In this document: positions 7,351-14,468 of the stretch, piece by piece | Layout: the number at the start of each line of letters is the position of its first letter | Numbering within the stretch: the stretch's first letter is position 1 | Assembly (NCBI GenBank): GCA_964605385.1 | Contig: CAZSCK010000033.1 | Coordinates: forward strand, 1 to 26,969 | Source of the DNA: JAGLTQ01 sp964605385 | GTDB lineage: Bacteria; Pseudomonadota; Gammaproteobacteria; UBA6429; Thiohalophilaceae | Direction: 5' to 3' | DNA length: 26,969 nucleotides | Notes under the pieces: model-generated | The model's input: the letters and a program-made list of their open reading frames with translations, nothing else | What the model was told of the DNA's origin: nothing | The model's database searches: none | Program-made: the position numbers and the translations under genes

Positions 7351-9102
7351 ATTAAAAGAATTATTCTTTCTAACTTTCTGACGAGTGGTTTTGATTTTGC
7401 GCAATCAAAAAGTCACCAACAGTTCAGATTTCGCACACTTAATTATTTTATGGCGATCTCGCTACTTTTTGGTGCGCTTATTGGTGGTTTAGGTGCCGTG
7501 GGTTTAATGGATATTGGCGAAGTACAGCCAATAGCGAATATTACCTATTCATTTTTTAATCTTTTTCTTATTTTTATGTTACGTATAGATAAGAACTGGT
7601 TTAGAAGAGTTGCCTGGGCACAGGTGCTTTCTTCGCTTGTTGTTTTTACAATTGCTTTAATAACCGTTGTTCATGATGAGTTTCGGCTCGCATGGTTTTA
7701 TGTTGCGATTTATCTTACTTATATGTTGTTGGGTGAACGCCCGGGCAATATTCTAACGGCACTCACTATTTTTATTATTGTTTTAACCCACAGTTACCTC
7801 GATTTACAACTTTCAAATACTGCTATTGAAACAGCTATTTTTAGCTTAATTGCTTTTAGCTTATTAAGCAGGGTATACAATCAGCAGGTAAAAAATTATG
7901 AACAAGAGTTAGAAAATAAAAATTATGATTTAGCTGCTGTTATAAAAAACCTGGATTTTACGTTAGAAAGCGCACAGGAAGCGAGTAAAGCGAAAAGTCT
8001 TTTCCTTGCCAATATGAGTCATGAAATTCGTACACCAATGAATGGAATGTTAAGTTTGGTGCAGGTATTACGTACGACAAAACTTGATGAAAAGCAGCTT
8101 GAATATTTACAGTCAGTTGATCGTGCCGGTGAAATTTTGATGGGCCTGATTGACGACTTGCTTGATTTATCAAGAATTGAGTCGGGCAGGTTAGATTTAA
8201 ATATTAAAGAATTTAAACTTTGGGATTTTTTAGAAGATATTTTATTGCAAGTCGAGCACCTCTTTGATGAAAAAGATATTTATTTTAACGTTGAAATTGA
8301 TGATGCATTACCCAGTTGTTTAATAACCGATGATGCTCGTTTAAAACAGGTTGTTATTAATCTTATTAATAATGCTGTTAAATTCACATCTCATGGTGAA
8401 GTTAATTTTATTATAAACGGTGACAAAGCTGATGACGGTAAGTTTAATCTTCATATTGAAGTAAGCGATACTGGAATGGGTATTCCAGAAGACAAGATGG
8501 ATAGTATTTTTATGCCTTTTCAACAGCTTTCACCAACGCGTATTTATAACAAAGGGGTTGGCCTGGGTTTACCCATAAGTAAAAAAATTATTGATGCCTT
8601 AGGTGGAAAAATAAACATAGACTCTGTTGTTGGTCAGGGTTCCTGTTTTACTATAGATTTCATCTTCCTGATTTCTGAAAAGAGTGAGAGCACAAAAGAA
8701 AAAGAAAAAGAAAAAGAAAATACAAATAGCTCTCTTGCGCCAATGACTATTTTGCTTGTTGAAGATGATCAAATAAGTCGATTAGCCATTCATACATGGC
8801 TAAAAGATAAAGGGCATAAAATCATTATTGCTGAAAATGGAAAAAAAGCAGTGGATTATCTACAGAAAAATGATGTTGATGTTATTTTAATGGATGTACA
8901 TATGCCAGAAATGGACGGGGTTCAAGCAACAAAACTAATAAAAGAAAACGTTTTAAGTTCGGCGCCTATTATTGGAATGACTGCTAGCGTAATGAATGAT
9001 GAGCGTAAAATTTATATAAAAGCCGGAATGGATGTTTTAGTTGAAAAGCCGGTTAAATTTGAAATTTTGATGGCGATCATAAAAGATAAACTTAAAAAAT
9101 AA
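7351..9102 (+). CDS. Membrane hybrid histidine kinase (TM sensor, HisKA, HATPase, receiver)
   Basis: From the first ATG (7450) this is a 550-residue kinase with about five hydrophobic segments to residue 140. HisKA follows with phosphoacceptor His191 in MSHEIRTPMNG, then HATPase with N box NLINNAVKF and G1 box SDTGMGI. A KEK-repeat linker (about 416-423) leads to a receiver with VEDD at 437-440, phosphoacceptor Asp482 in MDVHMPEMDG and a conserved Lys in EKP. The frame stays open upstream to 7306 and codes protein-like sequence, and the 7450 ATG lacks a Shine-Dalgarno. An ATT at 7351 has AAGAGG nine bases ahead, so I place a tentative start there (583 residues). A receiver without an HPt domain implies a separate phosphotransfer partner, and an orphan HPt lies at 24888. 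Confidence 0.82.
   Translation: MKRIILSNFLTSGFDFAQSKSHQQFRFRTLNYFMAISLLFGALIGGLGAVGLMDIGEVQPIANITYSFFNLFLIFMLRIDKNWFRRVAWAQVLSSLVVFTIALITVVHDEFRLAWFYVAIYLTYMLLGERPGNILTALTIFIIVLTHSYLDLQLSNTAIETAIFSLIAFSLLSRVYNQQVKNYEQELENKNYDLAAVIKNLDFTLESAQEASKAKSLFLANMSHEIRTPMNGMLSLVQVLRTTKLDEKQLEYLQSVDRAGEILMGLIDDLLDLSRIESGRLDLNIKEFKLWDFLEDILLQVEHLFDEKDIYFNVEIDDALPSCLITDDARLKQVVINLINNAVKFTSHGEVNFIINGDKADDGKFNLHIEVSDTGMGIPEDKMDSIFMPFQQLSPTRIYNKGVGLGLPISKKIIDALGGKINIDSVVGQGSCFTIDFIFLISEKSESTKEKEKEKENTNSSLAPMTILLVEDDQISRLAIHTWLKDKGHKIIIAENGKKAVDYLQKNDVDVILMDVHMPEMDGVQATKLIKENVLSSAPIIGMTASVMNDERKIYIKAGMDVLVEKPVKFEILMAIIKDKLKK
8693..8720 (+). repeat. Hexanucleotide microsatellite in the kinase linker
   Basis: Tandem AAAGAA-type units encode alternating Lys-Glu residues between the HATPase and receiver domains. 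Unit gain or loss keeps the frame and would only change linker length. Confidence 0.6.
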
Positions 9103-9127
9103 TTTGTGGCTTAGGAGTATAACATTG

Positions 9128-9208
9128 GTAGCCCGGATGAAATGAAATGTAATCCGGGATGCAACATTTAAATAGTTCCTGGATTTCGCTACGCTGCATC
9201 CAGGCTAC
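9128..9208. repeat. GTAGCCCGGAT-family palindromic repeat
   Basis: The left end GTAGCCCGGAT and right end ATCCAGGCTAC form an imperfect inverted repeat. Internal segments AATCCGGGATGCA and CTGGATTTCGCTACGCTGCATCC are also related. It lies between the convergent kinase and gpsA genes and may fold as a bidirectional terminator-like hairpin. Confidence 0.75.
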
Positions 9209-9217
9209 TTTCAGATT

Positions 9218-10225
9218 TTAGTTTTCTTTTGTTATCGCTCGATTAAATAAAGCATTCACCGCATCCTGTGGTGAAGAATTTTCATATAACACATTATAAA
9301 CCTGCTCTGTTATTGGCATGTCTATTTCTTGTTTTTTTGCTAAAGCCACAACTTCTTTTGCGGTTGTGACTCCTTCAACAACCTGACCAATTTGTTTAAC
9401 AACGATATCAAGTTTTTCCCCTTTACCTAAGGCAATACCGGTTCGACGATTACGAGACTGATCATCGGTGCAGGTTAAAACAAGATCCCCCAGCCCTGTT
9501 AAACCGGTAAAGGTTTCAGCATTTGCGCCTAGAGAAGTGCCAAGCCGGGTTATTTCAGCAAGTGCGCGTGCAATTAATGCGGCACGTGCATTTGCACCAA
9601 AGCCCATTCCATCTGCAATACCTGCTGCAATGGCGATAACATTTTTACATGCACCACCAATTTCAACACCAATCACATCGTCGCTGGTATAAGCACGGAA
9701 ATGATCATTATGTAAAAAATGTGCCCAATCTAAAGCAAAGGTTTGATCATTTGAAGCAACCGTCACTGCGCCGGGTAAACCTTGCGCGACTTCTTTTGCA
9801 AAAGTGGGACCAGAGATAACCGCGAGAGGAATTTTATCGCCTAACATTTCGCGTACAACAAGGTGCAGGGGTTTGCAGCTATTGGCTTCAAGCCCTTTAG
9901 TTGCCCAGGCGATTCGGTGTGACGTGCTTATAAAAGGTTTGATTTTTTCAAGGGTCTCACGAAAAGCATGACTAGGAACAACAATAAGAATGTTAGTTAC
10001 GTCTTTAAATGTGGCTTCAAGATCTGCACTAACATTTAATGTTTCAGGAAAAGTTAATCCAGCAAGGTAATGATTGTTTTCACGTGCTTGTTGCATCGCA
10101 CGGGCGTGTTCTACATTGTGTGACCAAAGGTTTACTTGATGCTTATTTTGCCCAAGCAACATTGCAAGCGCAGTGCCCCATGAGCCTGCACCTAAAACAG
10201 CAATTGTCTGGCTATTTGTGCTCAT
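9218..10225 (-). CDS. gpsA: NAD(P)+-dependent glycerol-3-phosphate dehydrogenase
   Basis: GpsA reduces dihydroxyacetone phosphate to sn-glycerol-3-phosphate for phospholipid synthesis in the cytoplasm. The 335 residues match the family. The Rossmann motif GAGSWGTAL lies at about 12-20. The catalytic lysine regions are SGPTFAKEV (about 142-150) and GGACKNVIAIAAG (about 190-202). LTGLGDL and NRRTG follow near 240-260. It starts three bases after the secB stop, so the two are coupled. The secB-gpsA order is the one known from E. coli. Confidence 0.95.
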   Translation of the reverse strand: MSTNSQTIAVLGAGSWGTALAMLLGQNKHQVNLWSHNVEHARAMQQARENNHYLAGLTFPETLNVSADLEATFKDVTNILIVVPSHAFRETLEKIKPFISTSHRIAWATKGLEANSCKPLHLVVREMLGDKIPLAVISGPTFAKEVAQGLPGAVTVASNDQTFALDWAHFLHNDHFRAYTSDDVIGVEIGGACKNVIAIAAGIADGMGFGANARAALIARALAEITRLGTSLGANAETFTGLTGLGDLVLTCTDDQSRNRRTGIALGKGEKLDIVVKQIGQVVEGVTTAKEVVALAKKQEIDMPITEQVYNVLYENSSPQDAVNALFNRAITKEN

Positions 10226-10228
10226 GTT

Positions 10229-10708
10229 TCAGTTAATTGTTTCGCCGTCGCTGTTTTGTAAGTGTTGAGCATAAATTGCATCAAAATTAACTGGTGCAAG
10301 TAATAGTTGAGGGAAACCGCCTTTAGATACAAGATCAGAAATAGCTTCACGCGCATAAGGGAATAAAATATTAGGGCAAAAGCTACCTAACATGCCATTT
10401 AAATTAGCCTCATCCATGCCACTAATAGAAAAAATACCGCACTGTTTAATTTCGACTAAAAAGGCTGTTTTATCTTTATTTTTTGCAGTGACGGTAATCC
10501 TTAATTCAACTTCATATATATTTTTGTCGATGGGTTTTCCCTGTGAATTAAGATCCATGTTAATTTCGGGGCTCCAGTCATCGGTAAAAGTTGCCGGTGC
10601 ACCGGGAGATTCAAATGAAACATCTTTTAAATAAATCTTTTCAATTGAAAAGTGTGGTTCAGCATTTTCACTGGCTTTTTCGTTGTTTGTTTCTTTTGTC
10701 TCAGACAT
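10229..10708 (-). CDS. secB: Protein-export chaperone SecB
   Basis: SecB is a tetrameric chaperone that keeps preproteins unfolded and hands them to SecA. The 159 residues fit the family. Family features include FSIEKIYLKDVSFESPGAP (about 20-38), the conserved CPNILFPYAREAISDLVSKGGFP segment near 107-130, and LLLAPVNFDAIYAQ at the C-terminus. CAGGAA lies about eight bases ahead of the ATG. It sits between trxC/grxC and gpsA, in the conserved grxC-secB-gpsA order with trxC inserted. Confidence 0.96.
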   Translation of the reverse strand: MSETKETNNEKASENAEPHFSIEKIYLKDVSFESPGAPATFTDDWSPEINMDLNSQGKPIDKNIYEVELRITVTAKNKDKTAFLVEIKQCGIFSISGMDEANLNGMLGSFCPNILFPYAREAISDLVSKGGFPQLLLAPVNFDAIYAQHLQNSDGETIN

Positions 10709-10748
10709 GATTGTTCCTGAATATTATTAGGTTTGTATTAAATAATGA

Positions 10749-11186
10749 TTAAGTTGTATTTTGTTTAACCCAGCCAATGAGGTTTTGTAAGTCCATTGCG
10801 CCTGCAGTGCGGGCAATTTCTTTTCCTGCTTTAAAAAGAGCAATAGTAGGAATACTACGAATTTGAAATTGTGCTGCCAGCTGTTGCTCGGCTTCGGTGT
10901 TTACTTTTGCAACGCGAATATTGGGCTGTAACTGTTGTGCGGCTTGAGTAAAAACAGGTGCCATCATTTTACAAGGGCCACACCAGGGTGCCCAAAAATC
11001 TACCAGTACGGGAATATCGTTACGCGAGGTATACTTACTAAAGTTACTTGTAGTAAGTTCGAGCACTTCACCGTTAAACAATGGTTTTTTGCACTTACCG
11101 CATATTCCGCCCGCTGAAAGTTTTTCAGCCGGAAGGCGGTTAATACCGTCGCATGAAGGACAAACGATGTGGATGCTTTCACTCAT
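10749..11186 (-). CDS. trxC: Thioredoxin 2 with N-terminal zinc-finger
   Basis: This cytoplasmic disulfide reductase differs from thioredoxin 1 by an extra zinc-binding domain. CPSC (residues 9-12) and CGKC (29-32) form the zinc site. The redox motif WAPWCGPCK holds CGPC at 69-72, and the cis-Pro loop is IRSIPTIALF. The length of 145 residues matches TrxC. A TTG at 11192 would add two residues; I prefer the ATG at 11186. It lies between grxC and secB, whereas in E. coli these two are adjacent. It probably serves oxidative and sulfane-sulfur stress with the neighbouring glutaredoxin and rhodanese. Confidence 0.92.
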   Translation of the reverse strand: MSESIHIVCPSCDGINRLPAEKLSAGGICGKCKKPLFNGEVLELTTSNFSKYTSRNDIPVLVDFWAPWCGPCKMMAPVFTQAAQQLQPNIRVAKVNTEAEQQLAAQFQIRSIPTIALFKAGKEIARTAGAMDLQNLIGWVKQNTT

Positions 11187-11202
11187 GATCAAATTAGTTC
11201 AC

Positions 11203-11457
11203 TTATAATCCCAAACGTGAATCAAGAGTGCCTTCTGCTTCAAGATCAAACAAATCATCACAACCACCAACATGATAATCATCAATGAAAATTTGCGGTA
11301 CAGAAGTACGATTACTGCGCGTTACCATTTCACTTTGGCGCTCAGGTTCAAGATCAATATGAATGTCTTCGTATTCAATATTTTTACTTTCGAGTAATTT
11401 TTTTGCGCGTACGCAGTAAGGGCAAAACTGTGTGCAATACATTTCTACTTTAGGCAT
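11203..11457 (-). CDS. grxC: Glutaredoxin 3-type, dithiol
   Basis: This is a GSH-dependent oxidoreductase of 84 residues from the ATG at 11457. It has the dithiol active site CPYC in MYCTQFCPYCVRAKKLL, the cis-Pro segment TSVPQIFI and the glutathione-binding GGCDD. A longer frame begins with TTG at 11466, but AGAGA is better spaced from the ATG at 11457, and homologues begin MPKVEMY. It follows the rhodanese gene and precedes trxC and secB, matching the E. coli yibN-grxC-secB order. Confidence 0.93.
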   Translation of the reverse strand: MPKVEMYCTQFCPYCVRAKKLLESKNIEYEDIHIDLEPERQSEMVTRSNRTSVPQIFIDDYHVGGCDDLFDLEAEGTLDSRLGL

Positions 11458-11506
11458 GAAAAACAATCTCTATAATTTTTAGTAAAATAATAATAGTACT
11501 TTTAAT

Positions 11507-11932
11507 TTATTTTTTAATTAAAGGCAGGTTAGCGCTTTCCCATGCCATAACACCGCCACTTAAATTAAAGACTTGTTCGAAACCTTCTTTCCTGAGAGTT
11601 GCACAAGCCTGGGATGAACGGTGTCCGGAACGACATGCAATAATTACTTTTTTTGCTTTATGTTTTTCAAGGTCTTGCATACGTGTTTTTAAATTTGAAA
11701 GAGGGATATGCAGCGAGTTAATAATATGGCCTTCGCTATATTCATTGTTTTCACGTACATCAAGAATTAAAGCATCATCATGATTAATCATTTGTGTGCT
11801 TTCAGCGGGAGAGATAGAGCTATAGCCGCGTAACTTTTCACCGACAAGACTATGAATAAGCATGAGTGAAATGAGAATGATAGCAACAACAAGAATAGTG
11901 TTATGGCTGGCAAAAGTAATAAGTTGATCCAT
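11507..11932 (-). CDS. Membrane-anchored rhodanese (YibN-like)
   Basis: This sulfurtransferase-family protein has 141 residues. One N-terminal transmembrane segment (about 12-31) anchors a cytoplasmic rhodanese domain (about 40-137). The active-site loop CRSGHRS carries the catalytic cysteine that would hold a persulfide. DVRENNEYSEGHI is the other family motif. It is the homologue of yibN, which in E. coli lies next to grxC and opposite gpmM (gpmI). Here it also follows DUF2892 and ArsR genes, recalling the fused rhodanese-DUF2892 protein YgaP regulated by YgaV. A hairpin terminator separates it from the DUF2892 gene, so co-transcription would need readthrough. Confidence 0.88.
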   Translation of the reverse strand: MDQLITFASHNTILVVAIILISLMLIHSLVGEKLRGYSSISPAESTQMINHDDALILDVRENNEYSEGHIINSLHIPLSNLKTRMQDLEKHKAKKVIIACRSGHRSSQACATLRKEGFEQVFNLSGGVMAWESANLPLIKK

Positions 11933-11972
11933 GATATTTTATGCTTTAAGAGTTATAAATCTTTAATTAAAA

Positions 11973-12001
11973 ACCCGTGATTGTATAAAACAATCACGGG
12001 T
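11973..12001 (-). terminator. Intrinsic terminator after the ArsR-DUF2892 genes
   Basis: Arms 11973-11984 (ACCCGTGATTGT) and 11990-12001 (ACAATCACGGGT) pair perfectly over 12 bp with loop ATAAA. A T-run follows on the minus strand, and a longer one follows on the plus strand. It lies between the DUF2892 stop and the rhodanese start. Confidence 0.85.
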
Positions 12002-12028
12002 ATATTTTTTTAAACGGAGAGTTAAAAT

Positions 12029-12244
12029 TTACGAACAGGAATCGCAGTTTTTATCGAATTTTTTTAAAACGATTTCAGGTAAACAGAAACCAGTAATGCC
12101 ACTTTGGAATAAGTTAAAACCTGCAAAAGCTGTTAACCATAACCAGTTTACATTTTGGAAAATCGGGCTTGCTTCAACGCCAAGTGATAATGAAAGCATA
12201 ACGACAAAGCCAGCCATAATGCGAATTTTGCGAGTAATAGACAT
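12029..12244 (-). CDS. Small DUF2892 (YgaP-like) membrane protein
   Basis: This 71-residue protein starts with the basic segment SITRKIRI. It then has two hydrophobic helices (about 8-28 and 33-52) separated by a short loop, the FNLFQSGITGFCLPEIVLKK region and a Cys-containing tail ending CDSCS. This matches the YgaP-like transmembrane domain family (DUF2892), which is often fused to or encoded beside rhodaneses. The conserved FC-(L/P)-x-E motif suggests a thiol role, and the CDSC tail is an extra cysteine pair. AAGGTG gives a good ribosome site. It lies downstream of the ArsR gene, probably in the same transcript. Confidence 0.78.
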   Translation of the reverse strand: MSITRKIRIMAGFVVMLSLSLGVEASPIFQNVNWLWLTAFAGFNLFQSGITGFCLPEIVLKKFDKNCDSCS

Positions 12245-12310
12245 AATTACACCTTAAATTAAAGTTGAAAAATCCCTCAATATGAAAAATATAAGGGCAT
12301 AAAATATTTT

Positions 12311-12646
12311 TTAAAGTTCAGAGCTACAAAAAACTTCACGCATCATATCAATTAACGCTAACGTTCTTGAGTCACCAACCTTGTAATACACACGGTTGGC
12401 ATCTTTGCGTGAAAAAAGTATGCCCTTATCGCGTAAGATTGCAAGGTGCTGTGAAATATTACTTTGTGATGTCCCCACATGTTCAACAATATCCTGAACA
12501 CTAATTTCCTGGTCACCTAAAGTACAAAGAATTTTTAATCGTAAAGGGTGCGACATGGCCTTGAGCGAGCGAGACGCCCGCTCAATATCTTCATCCCTTG
12601 TGATTAATGATGGTAGTGTTGTTTCAGTCATAGCTAATCCATCCAT
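12311..12646 (-). CDS. ArsR-family repressor with persulfide-sensor cysteine pair (SqrR/BigR/YgaV-like)
   Basis: This is a 111-residue winged-helix regulator. The core MSHPLRLKILCTLGDQE leads to the helix-turn-helix SVQDIVEHVGTSQSNISQHLAILRDKG and the wing RKDANRVYYKV. From the ATG at 12646 the only cysteines are Cys41 (alpha-2) and Cys107 (alpha-5), 66 residues apart. SqrR has the same pair at 41 and 107 and BigR has the same spacing; there the pair forms a tetrasulfide link on persulfide exposure. No arsenic- or zinc-type CxC motif is seen. Alternative starts are TTG at 12661 and ATG at 12631. The downstream DUF2892 and rhodanese genes support a sulfane-sulfur role. Confidence 0.85.
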   Translation of the reverse strand: MDGLAMTETTLPSLITRDEDIERASRSLKAMSHPLRLKILCTLGDQEISVQDIVEHVGTSQSNISQHLAILRDKGILFSRKDANRVYYKVGDSRTLALIDMMREVFCSSEL

Positions 12647-12688
12647 TGCTGGAATCCCCAAATATAGTATGTTTTTATAATAGGTTTA

Positions 12689-12718
12689 AACTTTACCACT
12701 TAACAATAGCAAGTCTGC
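12689..12718 (-). promoter_or_regulatory. Weak sigma-70-type promoter candidate for the ArsR gene (approximate position)
   Basis: On the minus strand TTGTTA and TATTAT are separated by 18 bases, upstream of the ArsR start. The match is moderate in an AT-rich region, so confidence is low. Confidence 0.3.
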
Positions 12719-12780
12719 TCTTTATTAATAAAACATTATACAATAATCTACCGTTTGAGAGGGGTTAATTAATATTTTAG

Positions 12781-12796
12781 TGAATTCTTCTATTCA
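12781..12796. promoter_or_regulatory. Inverted repeat TGAAT-N6-ATTCA in the ArsR/gpmI divergent region
   Basis: Perfect five-base arms in the divergent intergenic region. It could be an operator for the ArsR protein, but its half-site orientation is opposite to the ATTC-N8-GAAT arrangement I recall for SqrR, so this is only a candidate. Confidence 0.25.
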
Positions 12797-12852
12797 TGTT
12801 GCGAAATCGGTATCCTAACGCCAATCTCGTGGTAAAATCAGTCTTATCTTAG

Positions 12853-12865
12853 ATTTAGTCTAAAT
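12853..12865. promoter_or_regulatory. 13-bp palindrome ATTTAGTCTAAAT upstream of gpmI
   Basis: A perfect odd palindrome centred at 12859, embedded in TTAGATTTAGTCTAAATTT, about 32 bases before the gpmI start. It has operator-like symmetry. The cognate factor is unknown. Confidence 0.35.
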
Positions 12866-12896
12866 TTTAATTAGTGGTAAAAGTAAATATACAGCT

Positions 12897-14468
12897 ATGT
12901 CATTGAATTTAAAGCCAATTGTTTTAGTCATTTTGGATGGTTTTGGCCATTCTGAAGAAAAAGAAGGCAATGCGATTGCCGCAGCTCATAAACCCACCTG
13001 GGATAAACTGTGGGAAGAGAATCCTCATACCTATATAAAGGGCTCTGGCGCAGAAGTAGGCTTGCCGGCCGAGCAAATGGGTAACTCAGAAGTGGGTCAT
13101 TTAAACCTTGGTGCAGGGCGCGTGGTTTATCAGGAATATACTCGCGTAAGCCGCTCGATTAAAACAGGCTCGTTTTTTAGTAATGACACCTTAATTGAGT
13201 CTGTCGCAATCGCCAAAGAAAACAATAAAGCCGTACATATTCTTGGATTATTGTCCTCAGGTGGTGTACATAGTCACGAAGGCCACATTCATGCCATGTG
13301 CCAGCTTGCCGTTGATCAAGGTGTAGAAAATGTTTATTTACATGCTTTTCTTGATGGCCGTGATACTCCGCCCAAAAGTGCTAAAGAATCTATTTCTGCA
13401 ATGCAGGAAAAATTTGCTGAGCTGGGTCATGGGTGTTTTGCTTCAGTTATCGGTCGATATTACGCAATGGATCGGGATCATCGCTGGCCTAGAATCCAAC
13501 GTGCCTATGACCTCATTACTGAAGGTAAAGGTGAGTTTCAGGCCGAAACTGCAACGGCTGCTTTGGAAAATGCTTATGAGCGTGGTGAGACCGATGAGTT
13601 TGTTAAAGCCACTGCGATTGTGCCAGAAGGTGGAAAAGCCGTTACGGTAGAAGATGGTGATGTGGTTATTTTTATGAATTTCCGTTCAGATCGTGCTCGC
13701 CAAATTACCCGACCTTTTATTGAAGAAGACTTTGATGCCTTTGAGCGTAAACGTGTTCCAAAATTAGGCAACTTCACCAGCCTTACTGAATACCATTCTG
13801 ATTATGATATTCCGATTGCTTACCCCGCTGAACGTTTAACCAATGTTTTTGGTGATTACGTTTCACAATTGGGTATGCATCAATTACGTATTGCCGAAAC
13901 AGAAAAATATGCGCATGTTACTTTTTTCTTTAACGGTGGTCGTGAAGAACCATTTGAATTTGAAGATCGAATTTTGGTGCCTTCACCCGATGTTGCTACC
14001 TATGATCAGCAGCCGGAAATGAATGCCATTAAGTTAACCGATAATATGGTTGAAGCCATAGAAAGCGGAAAGTACGATGTTATTATTTCTAACTACGCTA
14101 ACGCAGATATGGTTGGACACAGTGGTAATTTTGATGCCGCAGTAAAAGCGATTGAAACGCTTGATGATTGTTTAGCGCGTTTACTTATTTCGATTGATAA
14201 GGCCGGCGGAGAGATGCTGGTAACTGCCGATCATGGTAATGCTGAAATGATGTTTAATAAAGAAACAGGTCAGCCACATACTGCGCATACAACTAATCCT
14301 GTTCCGTTTGTCTATTATGGTCGAGATGCAAAAATGGCAAGCACGGGAGCATTGTCGGACGTTGCACCCACTATGCTTTATTTAATGGGGCTTGAACAAC
14401 CTTCAGAAATGACAGGGCGTTCATTGATCGGCCCGGTGATAGATGAAAACCAACCAAGCCTTATCTAG
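12897..14468 (+). CDS. gpmI: 2,3-bisphosphoglycerate-independent phosphoglycerate mutase
   Basis: This Mn-dependent enzyme interconverts 3- and 2-phosphoglycerate in glycolysis and gluconeogenesis. The 523 residues fit the family. The N-terminal metal ligand is Asp14 in VILDGFG, and the phosphoserine nucleophile is Ser64 in MGNSEVGHLNLGAGR. Later motifs include GLLSSGGVHSH, DGRDTPPKS, FMNFRSDRARQ, NYANADMVGH and VTADHGNAE, which hold the remaining metal ligands. It heads a plus-strand operon with envC, ctp and yibQ, the same order as in E. coli apart from ctp. Its TAG stop shares one base with the envC start. Confidence 0.97.
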   Translation: MSLNLKPIVLVILDGFGHSEEKEGNAIAAAHKPTWDKLWEENPHTYIKGSGAEVGLPAEQMGNSEVGHLNLGAGRVVYQEYTRVSRSIKTGSFFSNDTLIESVAIAKENNKAVHILGLLSSGGVHSHEGHIHAMCQLAVDQGVENVYLHAFLDGRDTPPKSAKESISAMQEKFAELGHGCFASVIGRYYAMDRDHRWPRIQRAYDLITEGKGEFQAETATAALENAYERGETDEFVKATAIVPEGGKAVTVEDGDVVIFMNFRSDRARQITRPFIEEDFDAFERKRVPKLGNFTSLTEYHSDYDIPIAYPAERLTNVFGDYVSQLGMHQLRIAETEKYAHVTFFFNGGREEPFEFEDRILVPSPDVATYDQQPEMNAIKLTDNMVEAIESGKYDVIISNYANADMVGHSGNFDAAVKAIETLDDCLARLLISIDKAGGEMLVTADHGNAEMMFNKETGQPHTAHTTNPVPFVYYGRDAKMASTGALSDVAPTMLYLMGLEQPSEMTGRSLIGPVIDENQPSLI

